NCBI GenBank assembly: GCA_029204225.1
Contig: CM055096.1
Location: 5,161,504-5,225,503, forward strand
DNA: 64,000 nucleotides
From: Diphasiastrum complanatum
Taxonomy: Eukaryota; Streptophyta; Lycopodiopsida; Lycopodiales; Lycopodiaceae
Direction of reading: 5' to 3'
Part shown: positions 44,376 through 55,138 of the stretch, piece by piece
Position numbering within the stretch: position 1 is the stretch's first letter
Layout: each line of letters begins with the position of its first letter
The notes under the pieces: generated by a model
Told to the model about the DNA's origin: nothing
Database searches by the model: none
What the model saw: only the letters and a program-made list of their open reading frames with translations
Translations under genes and position numbers: made by a program

Positions 44376-47300
44376 CTCCCTCTTCAACATTGGATGCTAG
44401 TTTCAACATAGTCTTTGAGCACATTCCAAGATTAGATCTATGCATTAAATATAGGTCCTTTCCCAATGGTTTGGTGAAGATATCAGCCACACACTCCTTT
44501 GAAGAGACATGTTGAAGCTCCACCTCTTTGGCAATGACTTGATCTCTCACAAAATGGTGAGCAATCTCAATGTGCTTGCTCCTTGCATGAAAAACAGGAT
44601 TGCTTGCCAAGCTTTGGGCTGAAAGGTTATCACAAAGTATGATTGGAGTCTTCTCTGGTTCCAGCAAGTGAAGATCCAATAACATCCTCTTGATCCAAAG
44701 AATCTCCTTGGTGCATGTTGTTAATGCCTTGTACTCGGCTTCGGTGGAAGATAGAGAGATAGTTGGTTGCTTCTTTGATAGCCATGAGACCACTCCATCT
44801 CCAAGATAGATTGCAAAGGCACTTGTTGACTTCCTATCCATTTGATCACCTGCAAAATCTGAATCTGAAAATCCACAAAGGTTAGGTGTAGTACCTCCAT
44901 ACAAGATGCAAAAATCTCTAGATCCCGAGATGTATCTAAGTACTCTCTTTCCTAGCTTCCAATGAGCCTCACTAGGATCTTGCATAAATTGACTTAGTTT
45001 ACCAACCACAAATCTTAGATCAGGTCTTGTGATGGTTAACCATATAAGAGATCCTATTAGCTTTCTATAGAGAGTAATGTCCTTGAAGGATCTTTCATTA
45101 CTTCTTGTAGTTAGCTTTACATTTGATTCCATAGGAGTAGAAACAACTTTACAATCTTCCATATGAAACCTTTTTAGAATAGAGTTAACATACTTTTCTT
45201 GACATATGAATGTAGATTTAGAAGTTCTAATAATCTCTATTCCTAAGATATAATGAAGTTTACCAAGATCTTGAATTTCAAACTCTCTTTTGAGTGCCAT
45301 CTTGATTTCATCTATATCTAGATTGTTACCACCACTTAAGATAATGTCATCAACATAGATCAAAAGTAAAGTGATATCATTTTCATTCAATCTAAAGTAG
45401 AGAGAATGATCATACTCACTCATAACAAAGTTTTGAGAAAGTAAGAAGGAATTGAGCTTAGCATACCAACTCCTTGGTGCTTGCTTTAGCCCATACAAAC
45501 TCTTTTGGAGATAGCACACATGATTAGGCTCATCATGTGAAACATAGCCCTCGGGTTGCTCCATGTAAATATCTTCTTCAAGATCACCATTCAAGAAGGC
45601 ATTAGTAACATCCATTTGCCACATATCCCAATCATAAAGAGTTGCAAGAGAGATTAGGATTCGAATAGTTACCATCTTTGCCACGGGTGCAAAGGTCTCA
45701 TCATAGTCAATACCATATTCTTGAGCATACCCCTTTGCCACCAACCTTGCCTTGTACTTGTTGATTGATCCATCTTGATTTGTCTTGATCTTGAAGATCC
45801 ACTTACAACCAATTGCCTTCTTGTCCTTTGGAAGCTTTACCAACCTCCATGTGTTGCTTTTGATGAGTGCTTGATGCTCATGATCCATGGCTTGGATCCA
45901 TTCCTTCTTTTGAATTGCTTCACCTACACAAGTTGGTTCATCAAAAGAGGTAAGAAAAGCAAAGTTAGAGTTGTCCACCACTTGCTTTCCTTTTTCATCA
46001 TAGGTTAGCCTTGATGGCTTAGCCCTTTGCCTTTGAGTCTTCCTTGAAGTTTGCTTTGGAGTGGCATCTCCATCTTCATCCAAGACATCTTGCACATCAT
46101 GATGATTAGTAGGCACATCAACATCAACATCAACAACATTGGAAACATTCTCTTCATGAAAGATGACATCCCTACTTATGACAACTTTCTTTGTAGAAGG
46201 AATGTACACTTTGTAAGCCTTGCTTACTTCACTATAGCCAACAAACACACCCTTCTTTGATGAAGGATCTTCTTTAGTTCTATCATCAAGTGTGATATTG
46301 ACAAAACATGTACATCCAAAGATCCTACAATGCTTGACACTCGGCCTTCTACCATAAAGAACCTCATGAGGAGTTTTACCATCCAAGGAAGCACTTGTCC
46401 ATCTATTACATAGATAGTTAGCACATGCTAAAGCTTCCCCCCAAAAAGACTTAGCAAGATTAGCATGTAGTCTCATTGCCTTGGCACATTCACAAAGGGT
46501 TCTATTCTTCCTCTCGGCCACTCCATTCTGTTGTGGAGTCCTAGGACTAGACATCTCCCTCTTAATCCCATGTGCTATACAAAAGTCTTTGAACCTATTT
46601 GAGGTGTATTCCCCTCCATTATCAGATCTTAAGCATTTGATCTTTGTATTGAATTGGTTTTCCATTTCATTCTTGAACTTGACAAATGCAGCAAACACTT
46701 CATCCTTACTTTTAAGAAGATAGATCCAAGTATACCTACTAAAGTCATCAATGAAAGTTGCATACATCTTTGCCCCACCATTGCTAGTTGTACTAGAAGA
46801 ATGAATATCAGAATGCACAAGTTGAAAAGCTTCTTTAGATCTAGAAGTAGATCTAGAATAAGCAAGTCTATGAGATTTGGACAAGGCACAATGTTCACAA
46901 ACACTATTGTTTGCAACAAGACTTTTAGGGAGACCAAGAACAAGCTCTTTCTTTGCCATTACCTCCAAAGATTTGAAGTTGGGATGGCCCAACCTCTTGT
47001 GCCAAACTTCTTGGTTTGTCAATTGCTCCCTAGCCATACATCCTTCATGATTAGAGATCACACATGCATCAAGCTTGAAAAGTTTACCATGCCTCCTACC
47101 TTGAGCAATCAAGGATCCACATTTACTTATCAAACATGCATCTCCAATGAACTCCACATCAAGTCCTTTGTCAATCATTTGACTTACACTAAGCAAATTC
47201 TTAGTGATTGAAGGAATGTACAAAACATTTTCAAGATTTGCTTTCCTATTTGTTGAAAGGGAAATAGGAATAGTGCCTATGCCTTTGATGTCACATTGAC

Positions 47301-48324
47301 CATCATTTGCAGTGTAGATGATGTTACCTTCTCCCTCATAAGACAATAAGGATGTAAAGTATTCCTTATGTCTTGTCATGTGAGATGAGGCTCCACTATC
47401 AATCCACCAAGGATCATTATCATCTATGTTGGCTAACAAACTTGAAGTCATAACAAGTGATTCACATGTGTTATGTTCTTCCTCATCTATTGTAAGATTT
47501 CCTTGCCTCTCTCCTTGCTCTCTTTTCTTCTTATAACATTCATTTGCAAAATGACCTTTTATCCCACAATAAAAGCACTTGAACTTTGACTTATTGTTCT
47601 TAGTAGAAGAGGAAGAGGAAGAGTGATCATCATGATCAAAGTTACCACCTTTGGACCATTTCCCTTTGCCTTTACCTTTGCCCTTGAATTTGCCTTTTGT
47701 GAAGAAAGCCTCTTCACCTCCACCTTGCAAGGATGCACCATCAAGATTTGATTGCAACCTATGTTCTTCAGCCAATAAGATTTCTTGCAAGTCAACCACA
47801 CTTGGCAAGACTCTTTGAATGGCAAAACTTTGCACAAGGTTAGCATGTTCATTTAGCAAACCATTCAACATAACTTGGACTATTTCACCATCTTTTATGT
47901 TCTCATCAATGCATGCTAAATCATCACTTAGGGACTTAACTCTCAAGATAAATGCATGAGCACTTTCACCCTCTCTTTGCCTACTAGAAAATATTTGTCT
48001 CCTTAGGGTCAATACCCTAGATGTGGACTTTGATTCAAAGAGCTTCTTTAAGGCATTCCATGCCTCACTTGCACTTTGACACTTTCCAACTTCCTTGAGA
48101 AGTTCATTTGTAACATTCATTTTAATGATATGAAGAGCCCTTTTGGCCTTCTTATCAAACCTTTGTTGCTCTTGAAGTGTGAGAGGTCTCTCTTCAATTT
48201 CTGCAACTATGTCCATGAGTTCATTCAACTCAAGTAAGGACTCCATCCTCACTTTCCAAGTAGAGTAGTTTGATGAACTCAACCTTTCACTAGACTCTAG
48301 CATGATCCCACCATTGGAAGCCAT
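44371..48324 (-). CDS. Copia Gag-Pol polyprotein of element B
   Basis: An intact 1317-residue polyprotein. Order: gag 1-205 (WKVRMESLLELNELMD; SRVLTLRRQIF), Lys/Gly-rich tail, CCHC knuckle C250-C253-H258-C263, protease DSG at D309, HHCC zinc motif H442/H447/C476/C479, integrase DD35E D506-D568-E604, linker with KVVISRDVIFHEE, RT with YVDD at 990-993, RNase H with D1156, E1195 and D1232. No stop or frameshift, and all catalytic residues are present, so it may be functional. The start ATG matches gag starts of A, C and J. The tail ANSVEEGV-like segment (residues 1310-1317, ASNVEEGV) has a three-residue insert compared with A. The stop lies within the 3' LTR. Gag and Pol must be produced from one frame without a shift, as usual for plant copia elements. 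Confidence 0.95.
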   Translation of the reverse strand: MASNGGIMLESSERLSSSNYSTWKVRMESLLELNELMDIVAEIEERPLTLQEQQRFDKKAKRALHIIKMNVTNELLKEVGKCQSASEAWNALKKLFESKSTSRVLTLRRQIFSSRQREGESAHAFILRVKSLSDDLACIDENIKDGEIVQVMLNGLLNEHANLVQSFAIQRVLPSVVDLQEILLAEEHRLQSNLDGASLQGGGEEAFFTKGKFKGKGKGKGKWSKGGNFDHDDHSSSSSSTKNNKSKFKCFYCGIKGHFANECYKKKREQGERQGNLTIDEEEHNTCESLVMTSSLLANIDDNDPWWIDSGASSHMTRHKEYFTSLLSYEGEGNIIYTANDGQCDIKGIGTIPISLSTNRKANLENVLYIPSITKNLLSVSQMIDKGLDVEFIGDACLISKCGSLIAQGRRHGKLFKLDACVISNHEGCMAREQLTNQEVWHKRLGHPNFKSLEVMAKKELVLGLPKSLVANNSVCEHCALSKSHRLAYSRSTSRSKEAFQLVHSDIHSSSTTSNGGAKMYATFIDDFSRYTWIYLLKSKDEVFAAFVKFKNEMENQFNTKIKCLRSDNGGEYTSNRFKDFCIAHGIKREMSSPRTPQQNGVAERKNRTLCECAKAMRLHANLAKSFWGEALACANYLCNRWTSASLDGKTPHEVLYGRRPSVKHCRIFGCTCFVNITLDDRTKEDPSSKKGVFVGYSEVSKAYKVYIPSTKKVVISRDVIFHEENVSNVVDVDVDVPTNHHDVQDVLDEDGDATPKQTSRKTQRQRAKPSRLTYDEKGKQVVDNSNFAFLTSFDEPTCVGEAIQKKEWIQAMDHEHQALIKSNTWRLVKLPKDKKAIGCKWIFKIKTNQDGSINKYKARLVAKGYAQEYGIDYDETFAPVAKMVTIRILISLATLYDWDMWQMDVTNAFLNGDLEEDIYMEQPEGYVSHDEPNHVCYLQKSLYGLKQAPRSWYAKLNSFLLSQNFVMSEYDHSLYFRLNENDITLLLIYVDDIILSGGNNLDIDEIKMALKREFEIQDLGKLHYILGIEIIRTSKSTFICQEKYVNSILKRFHMEDCKVVSTPMESNVKLTTRSNERSFKDITLYRKLIGSLIWLTITRPDLRFVVGKLSQFMQDPSEAHWKLGKRVLRYISGSRDFCILYGGTTPNLCGFSDSDFAGDQMDRKSTSAFAIYLGDGVVSWLSKKQPTISLSSTEAEYKALTTCTKEILWIKRMLLDLHLLEPEKTPIILCDNLSAQSLASNPVFHARSKHIEIAHHFVRDQVIAKEVELQHVSSKECVADIFTKPLGKDLYLMHRSNLGMCSKTMLKLASNVEEGV
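44376..44385 (-). other. B polypurine tract
   Basis: On the minus strand GAAGAGGGAG directly precedes the LTR and encodes the EEG of the terminal VEEGV. Confidence 0.8.
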
Positions 48325-49484
48325 GATTCTAATGTTTCTTCAACTTTTAGGTTCTGTCCTAAAGCACTTAGCACTCACTTTTCTCTCAACAAATGATAGA
48401 TAAAGAGATCTATGAAGATTTAGGACCCTAAAACACTTCTATCTTGAACCTAGATGGTTTCCAAGCATAGAAAGGAAGATTGAAACACATGCAACACTTT
48501 GCACACACTAAGAATGGATTACAAAATCAAACCAACCTGAACACACTCTTGCTTAAGCTCTCAAACTTTCCAACAAGTGACCAAATCAAGTTATGGTGTG
48601 AAGAGTTACTTGCATTCTTAGAAAATACCCAAAACTAGGATGCCAAGATTACCTAGTAATGAACAAACTTGATCAACATATGATCAACACACTAAGATAT
48701 TGATTCAACCTGTAAAAACACATGTAAACCACACTTCTAAAAGTTTATAAACTCCAGCAAGTGATAAATACAAGATTTAGAGGTGAATGAATGAGCACAC
48801 TTAGTGAATCACAAGACTAGCTTCACTATCTTGTCAAATCTTGGTGTTTAGATGTAGATCTAAGATCACTTCACATGAGAATGTTCCTCAACCTGTTAAG
48901 AACCTGAAAACACACTTGCATAATGGTTAACACCTTCCAGCAAATGCTCCAATCAAATTACATAAGGAGAGTTACTTACATGCTCAACAAAGTACACCAA
49001 AATTTATGCCAAAATTGATGACAATCTTTACAATATGCTCTTCACAATGGAGCTTACAATATGTTCACCCAAAAAAGGGGATCTTTCATCCAAATGGGAG
49101 CTTTGCTCAGCCTTTAGGAGAATTACAACTCACTCAAAAGAGCATTTGTCATCCACTTAAGGAGAAGTTTCATCCACTTAAGGAGAGTGTTCATCCAAGA
49201 ATGGAGATTGTCAACAATAGGATTGAAAAGAACATTGTTAGTATTGAATATGCACAAGCCTCACAATCACAAATGATTAGGTGTTATGATCTGATCCAAA
49301 ATAGTTTCTTTTCAGCCTCTGATCTTCAATAGACCTGAAATATGCTTTTGATCCACAAGTTCAACTCACAAAACAAAGGTTAGTAAGATTTGATCAACAA
49401 AGCAATGCAAAATCATGCTAGAACTTGATCAAACATCCAAATATCACCAAAAATGGAATACTTACTGTAAATAGAAGCCAACCA
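48325..49484 (-). other. B leader
   Basis: A long (about 1.16 kb) untranslated leader between the primer site and the gag ATG. A small direct repeat, CATCCACTTAAGGAGA, occurs near 49150 and 49170. The opposite-strand open frame 49006-49332 is not considered a gene. Confidence 0.7.
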
Positions 49485-49496
49485 GCTCTGATACCA
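49485..49496 (-). other. B primer binding site
   Basis: GCTCTGATACCA, inverse of TGGTATCAGAGC, adjoins the LTR at 49497 with no gap. Confidence 0.9.
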
Positions 49497-49930
49497 TGTG
49501 AAAAATACAGATCCTAAGTGGATCTAAACTCCAAGATCATTGGCTTGAATGCTTGCACTCCAAACTACATAAGCTAGGAATTGGCAACACATTCTATGCT
49601 ACCTAGAATGCAAAGAACTTGATCAAAAAGCATTTATCACAAATGGAAACTTCCATAAACATCAAGTGCGGCCCAAAATAGCATTATACAGTCCATAATA
49701 CATCAGCCTATCACTTTTGGAAAGCACCTAAGATCATACACAATAGCTTGAAGACAATACACACAACAATGCTCTCAATGGAGGAAGAAACAATGACAAT
49801 GATCTATTGATCTCAATGAAGCATACAAAAGGTTTCTCCAACCTGTTCTCCACGACTTCCCTACTATTTATGGATGAGGAAGATGACTCTCTCTCCTCTC
49901 TCTAGAAGGTACTTGACCCTAGATATTCCC

Positions 49931-50583
49931 TGTGAAAAACTCAGATCCAAAAGATGCTAAAGTTTCATAAAGATCTTGGCCATGGAAGTTATGCACATCT
50001 AGATTGAAAAAATGATAGAAATTGTGATGTTAAGCATACTAAACATCAACTAAACATCAAAATCTGATCATAAGCTTCCACAAACAGAAACTTGCTGTCC
50101 CTGTCCGTACTTCAGAGCCTACAACCTGCATTTCACACGTGTGAAGCCATAGCAACAAAGAAATCACAATTCTAGTGGCTAGAATGCAAGATATGAACAA
50201 AAAAGTGAGAGAGAAGAAGATGGACCTTCAAAGAGCATAACATTCATTCAATAGAATGAAAATGAGATGTGTACATACTCGTGGAGATGGCTATTTATAG
50301 CAGCCATAGTGCCTCTTGGCCACTTGTCTTATGATAGGCTAAAATTGGGGTCCAATAGGATTCACCCATATACCTAGAAATTTGGTCAAATAGGAATGCA
50401 CCAAATTATGAGCCAATAGAAGAGCTCCACACTCGACCTCCTCTAATTAATGTGACCTCAAAAGTAGTGTACACATACTTTGGGCCTCTACATACATGTA
50501 TGAACCTATCTCTAACTTTTATTTGGCCATAGGCCTACAAAATCTCAAGTTAGGAAAATACTACTAGTTGACAATTTTTCACA
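49931..50583 (-). repeat. A 3' LTR
   Basis: TGTGAAAAATTGTCAACTAG (from 50583) to GAGTTTTTCACA. It carries TTTCACACGTGTGAAG at about 50132 and a CTATAAATAG box at 50291-50300. Confidence 0.97.
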
Positions 50584-53500
50584 CTCCCTCTTCAACTAGT
50601 TTTAGCATAGATTTAGAAAGTACACCAAGACTTGTTCTATGCTTGAAAAATAAGTCCTTTCCCAATGCTTTGGTAAAGATATCAGCCACACATTCCTTTG
50701 ATGGGACATGTTCAAGCTTGATCTCTTTTGCCAACACTTGTTCTCTCACAAAATGGTAAGCCACCTCGATATGTTTGCTCCTTGCATGGAAAACCGGATT
50801 GCTTGCTAGACTTTGGGCTGAAAGGTTGTCACAAAAGATGATTGGACTCTCTGAAAAATCCAGCAAATGAAGCTCCATAATCATCCTCTTGATCCACACC
50901 ATCTCCTTTGTGCATGATGTCAAAGCTTTGTACTCGGCCTCACTAGAAGAAAGTGATATAGTTGCTTGTTTCTTCGACATCCATGAGATAGCTCCATCAC
51001 CTATGAAAATAGCATGTGCATTTATGGATTTTCTATCCATAAGGTCTCCTGCAAAATCTGAATCTGAAAAACCAAATAAGTTAGGTGATGAGCCTCTATA
51101 AACAATGCCAAAATCTTTTGTTCCCGAGATGTATCTCAAGATCCTCTTTCCTAGTTTCCAATGTTCTATGCTAGGATCTTGCATGAATTGGCTTAATCTA
51201 CCAACACAATAAGATAAATCAGGTCTTGTGATGGTTAGATATATAAGAGAACCTATTAGCTTCCTATAGAGAGTAATGTCCTCGAAGGATCTTTCATTAC
51301 CTCTTATAGTTAGCTTTACATGTGATTCCATAGGTGTATCAATAGGATTTGCATCTACCATATGAAATCTATTGAGAATAGAAATAGCATACTTCTCTTG
51401 TGAAATAAAAGTGATTTGAGAAGTTCTAATTACTTCTATTCCTAAGATATAGCTCAAAAGACCAAGATCATGCACTTCAAATTCCTTTTTTAGTGCTTTC
51501 TTGATATCTTCTATATCTTCCTTGTTCCCTCCACTTAAAATAATGTCATCCACATAAATTAGAAGGATTGTAACATCATTAGCACTAATTCTAAAGTAAA
51601 GTGAATGATCATACTCACTCATAGTGAAGTTTTGAGAAAGTAGAAAAGAGTTAAGCCTAGCATACCAACTCCTTGGTGCTTGCTTAAGACCATACAAACT
51701 TTTTTGTAGAAAACACACATGATTAGGCTTGCTATGAGAAACATAGCTCTCGGGTTGCTCCATGTAGACTTCCTCTTCAAGATCACCATTCAAGAAAGCA
51801 TTAGAAATGTCTAATTGCCAAAGATCCCATCCATAAAGAGTTGCAAGGGAAATGATTACTCTTATGCTCACCATCTTTGCCACGGGTGCAAAGGTTTCCT
51901 CATAGTCAATGCCATGCTCTTGAGCATAACCTTTAGCCACCAACCTTGCCTTCAACTTGTTGATAGATCCATCTTGATTTGTCTTTACCTTGAAGATCCA
52001 TTTGCATCCAATTGCACTTTTGCCCTTTGGAAGCTCCACCAATCTCCATGTGTTGTTCTTCATAAGTGCTTCAAACTCAAGATCCATTGCTTGGATCCAT
52101 TCCTCTTCTTGCCTTGCTTCATCTACACATGAAGGTACATCAAAAGAAGTTAGGAAAGCATAGTTGGATCCATCCACCACTTGCTTACCTTTGCCATCAT
52201 AAGTGAGCCTTGAGGGTTTCACTTTATGCCTTGGAGTTCTCCTTGGAATTTGACTTGAAGAGGCTTCTTCAGCATCCACATCCAATGTGTCATCAACTCC
52301 ATTGTCATCAAGCACATTAGTTGCAACAACACCATCATCACTTGAAACAACTTTTGGAATGTTACCTTCATCAAAAATGACATCCCTACTTGTGAACACT
52401 TTCTTGATTGAAGGAACATAAATCCTATATGCTTTGCTTACTTCACTATAACCAACAAAAATGCCCTTTCTTGAAGATGGATCCTCCTTAGTTCTATCAT
52501 CAAGAGTAATGTTGAAGTAGCAAATGCATCCAAAAGTTCTTAGAAACTTGACATTAGGCTTCGTACCAAACAAAGCTTCAAAAGGGGTTTTTCCTTCCAA
52601 TACAACACTTGGCCATCTATTGCATAGGAAATTTGCACACAACAAAGCATCACTCCAAAAAGGTTTAGGAAGATTAGCATTCAATCTCATTGCCTTTGCA
52701 CTCTCACACAAGGTTCTATTCTTCCTCTCGGCCACTCCATTTTGTTGTGGTGTTCTTGGACATGTGTACTCCCTCTTGATCCCATGCTCATCGCAAAAGG
52801 CTTTGAATTTGTTAGAAATGTATTCACCACCATTGTCGCTCCTCAAGCATTTGATTTTGGTTGTAAATTGAGTCTCAATAGCAACTTTGAACTTGACAAA
52901 CACATCAAACACCTCATCCTTGCTCTTTAGTAGATAAACCCAACAAAATCTACTAAAATCATCAATGAAAGTTACATACATCTTAGCACCTCCATTGCTA
53001 ATTGTAGTAACACCATGAATATCCGAATGCAAGAGAGAAAAAGGCATCTTAGATCTAGATATAGATCTAGTATATGGCAATCTATGTGATTTAGACAAAG
53101 CACATTCTTCACAAACATGATTCAAGCAAGTAAGAGACTTGGGAAGTCCCCTTACTACCTCCTTTTTGGCTATTACCTCCAAGGCCTTGTAGTTGAGACG
53201 TCCCATCCTTTTATGCCATACCTCTTGAATTGACATTTGTTCATTTGCCATGCATCCAACTTGGTTAGCAACAACACATGCATCAAGCTTGAACAATTTC
53301 CCTTGCCTTTTCCCTTTTGCAATGATACTACACCCCTTTTTGATCAAGCAAGCATCACCATCAAACTCAACTTTGAATCCTTTGTCAAGCATTTGGCTTA
53401 CACTAAGTAAGTTCTTGGTAATGGATGGAATGAGCAAAACATCTTTCAATTCTATATTCCTATTTGTAGAAAGTGAAATAGGAATTGTGCCAATCCCCTT

Positions 53501-54529
53501 GATTGCACACTCACCATCATTTGCGGTATAGATTACCTTCCTATCACCATCAAATGCCATTAAAGATGAAAAATACTCTTTATGATATGTCATATGAGAA
53601 GTGGCTCCACTATCAATCCACCAAGGATCAATGTCTCCATGATTAGCCAACAAGCAAGATGACATAACAAAAGCATCATTTGAAAGAAGCTCATCCCCAC
53701 CCTCATCAATAGTTAGATTGGTTTGCTTTTCCCCTTGATCCCTCTTTTTCTTAAAACAATCACTAGCAAAATGCCCTTTGACTCCACAATAGAAACATTT
53801 TAGCTTAGATCTATCCTTCTTTTTGCCAAAAGTAGAGTGCTCACCTTGGTCTTGCCCTTTAGACCAATTGCTTTTACCTTTGCCCTTGAACTTGCCTTTA
53901 GAGAACATTGCCTCCTCTTCTCCTCCTTGAGATGTAGAAGATGCTCCCACTCTTGCTTGCAACCTGAATTCTTCAGCCAACAAGACCTCTTGCAAGTCTC
54001 CAACACTTGGTAAACATTTTTGGATAGCATAACTTTGAACAAGATTAGCATGATCATCCAACAAGCCATTGAGAATCACTTGAACAAGCTCCTCATTATT
54101 TATGCCATCATTAATGCATGCTAACTCATCATTCAATGCTTTAACTCTCAAAACAAAAGCATGTCCATTCTCACTCTTCTTTTGCATACAAGAAAAGATT
54201 TGCCTTCTTAAAGTCAACACTCTAGAAGTAGACTTGGATTCATAAACCTTCTTCAAGGCTTCCCAAGCTTCACTAGATGATGTGCACTTACCAACCTCTT
54301 TGATAAGCTCATTTGTCACATTCATCTTGATCATGTGAAGGGCTTTCTTTGCCCTCTTGTCATACCTCAATTGTTCTTGAGGTGCCAAAGGTCTCTCCTC
54401 CACACCTACAACAATATCCATCAACTCATTCATCTCAAGCAAAGACTCCATCCTTACTTTCCAAGTAGAATAGTTGAGGGAGGTAAGCCTATCATTGCTT
54501 TCCAACATGTAGCCTCCATTTGTAGCCAT
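50579..54529 (-). CDS. Copia Gag-Pol polyprotein of element A
   Basis: A 1316-residue single frame. Gag 1-205 (MATNGGYMLESNDRL start, as in J1 and J3), Lys-rich tail, CCHC knuckle C245-C248-H253-C258, protease D306 in WWIDSGATSH, integrase zinc motif H439, C473, C476, catalytic D503-D565-E601 (DD35E), linker, RT with LDISNAFLNG and YVDD at 992-995, RNase H with D1157, E1197 and D1234, end MLKLVEEGV. One key residue is unusual: the second His of HHCC (H447 in B) is Arg444 here (KRMGRLN against KRLGHPN). This could weaken integrase, although the element itself inserted recently. No stop or frameshift. The stop overlaps the LTR. Confidence 0.95.
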   Translation of the reverse strand: MATNGGYMLESNDRLTSLNYSTWKVRMESLLEMNELMDIVVGVEERPLAPQEQLRYDKRAKKALHMIKMNVTNELIKEVGKCTSSSEAWEALKKVYESKSTSRVLTLRRQIFSCMQKKSENGHAFVLRVKALNDELACINDGINNEELVQVILNGLLDDHANLVQSYAIQKCLPSVGDLQEVLLAEEFRLQARVGASSTSQGGEEEAMFSKGKFKGKGKSNWSKGQDQGEHSTFGKKKDRSKLKCFYCGVKGHFASDCFKKKRDQGEKQTNLTIDEGGDELLSNDAFVMSSCLLANHGDIDPWWIDSGATSHMTYHKEYFSSLMAFDGDRKVIYTANDGECAIKGIGTIPISLSTNRNIELKDVLLIPSITKNLLSVSQMLDKGFKVEFDGDACLIKKGCSIIAKGKRQGKLFKLDACVVANQVGCMANEQMSIQEVWHKRMGRLNYKALEVIAKKEVVRGLPKSLTCLNHVCEECALSKSHRLPYTRSISRSKMPFSLLHSDIHGVTTISNGGAKMYVTFIDDFSRFCWVYLLKSKDEVFDVFVKFKVAIETQFTTKIKCLRSDNGGEYISNKFKAFCDEHGIKREYTCPRTPQQNGVAERKNRTLCESAKAMRLNANLPKPFWSDALLCANFLCNRWPSVVLEGKTPFEALFGTKPNVKFLRTFGCICYFNITLDDRTKEDPSSRKGIFVGYSEVSKAYRIYVPSIKKVFTSRDVIFDEGNIPKVVSSDDGVVATNVLDDNGVDDTLDVDAEEASSSQIPRRTPRHKVKPSRLTYDGKGKQVVDGSNYAFLTSFDVPSCVDEARQEEEWIQAMDLEFEALMKNNTWRLVELPKGKSAIGCKWIFKVKTNQDGSINKLKARLVAKGYAQEHGIDYEETFAPVAKMVSIRVIISLATLYGWDLWQLDISNAFLNGDLEEEVYMEQPESYVSHSKPNHVCFLQKSLYGLKQAPRSWYARLNSFLLSQNFTMSEYDHSLYFRISANDVTILLIYVDDIILSGGNKEDIEDIKKALKKEFEVHDLGLLSYILGIEVIRTSQITFISQEKYAISILNRFHMVDANPIDTPMESHVKLTIRGNERSFEDITLYRKLIGSLIYLTITRPDLSYCVGRLSQFMQDPSIEHWKLGKRILRYISGTKDFGIVYRGSSPNLFGFSDSDFAGDLMDRKSINAHAIFIGDGAISWMSKKQATISLSSSEAEYKALTSCTKEMVWIKRMIMELHLLDFSESPIIFCDNLSAQSLASNPVFHARSKHIEVAYHFVREQVLAKEIKLEHVPSKECVADIFTKALGKDLFFKHRTSLGVLSKSMLKLVEEGV
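50584..50593 (-). other. A polypurine tract
   Basis: GAAGAGGGAG on the minus strand, overlapping the codons of the LVEEGV terminus. Confidence 0.8.
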
Positions 54530-55126
54530 GTTGCAATGATTGATCTCTGATCTTTGACCTATTCCAATGCACTAAGCACTCTCTTGAATCAACAAATGAA
54601 ACACAAGAAGAAATCACAAAGATTTGGAACCTAAAACCTTACTTTTTCTCTCTTTTCCTCACTTTTTCCTTAATTTTAGCCACTAGTTTTATGATTTCTT
54701 GATCAAACCAAGACCAAACCTCAATATACTTGCTTTTCCCTCACTCCTAAGATTGAAATACACTCTTGAATCATTCAGCAAACTGAAAATCAGAGGGTTA
54801 CATCAATTTTGAAGTTTTTGACATGAAGAAGCAAGAAATTGAATCAAAAAACTATATGCTAGAATGGAAAACTAATAGGATCTTGTTGGATCTTGCATCT
54901 CCCTCTTTCCAAAACAATTTTTGTCTCCTTATTCTGATAAGTACAGAGGGAATTCGCCCTACTTCAATTGAAATGCATACAAATGATGTTTTGATCACAA
55001 AGATCCAATTTCTACACATAAATCAACAAGATTTTTAGCTAGAAACTTGATTGGAATGCTACAAAAGCAAACTCGCCCACAAATCTCTTCTAAATCTGGC
55101 AAAACCTGCACATTTGGCCGCCTAAT
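54530..55126 (-). other. A leader
   Basis: About 600 bases between primer site and gag. No ORF or structured element was identified. Confidence 0.6.
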
Positions 55127-55138
55127 GCTCTGATACCA
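55127..55138 (-). other. A primer binding site
   Basis: GCTCTGATACCA directly adjoins the 5' LTR. Confidence 0.92.

Noticed and set aside
49006-49332. 108-codon plus-strand frame in the B leader
   Set aside because: Antisense to the element, with no known domain; its HPLKE repeats reflect a small DNA direct repeat.
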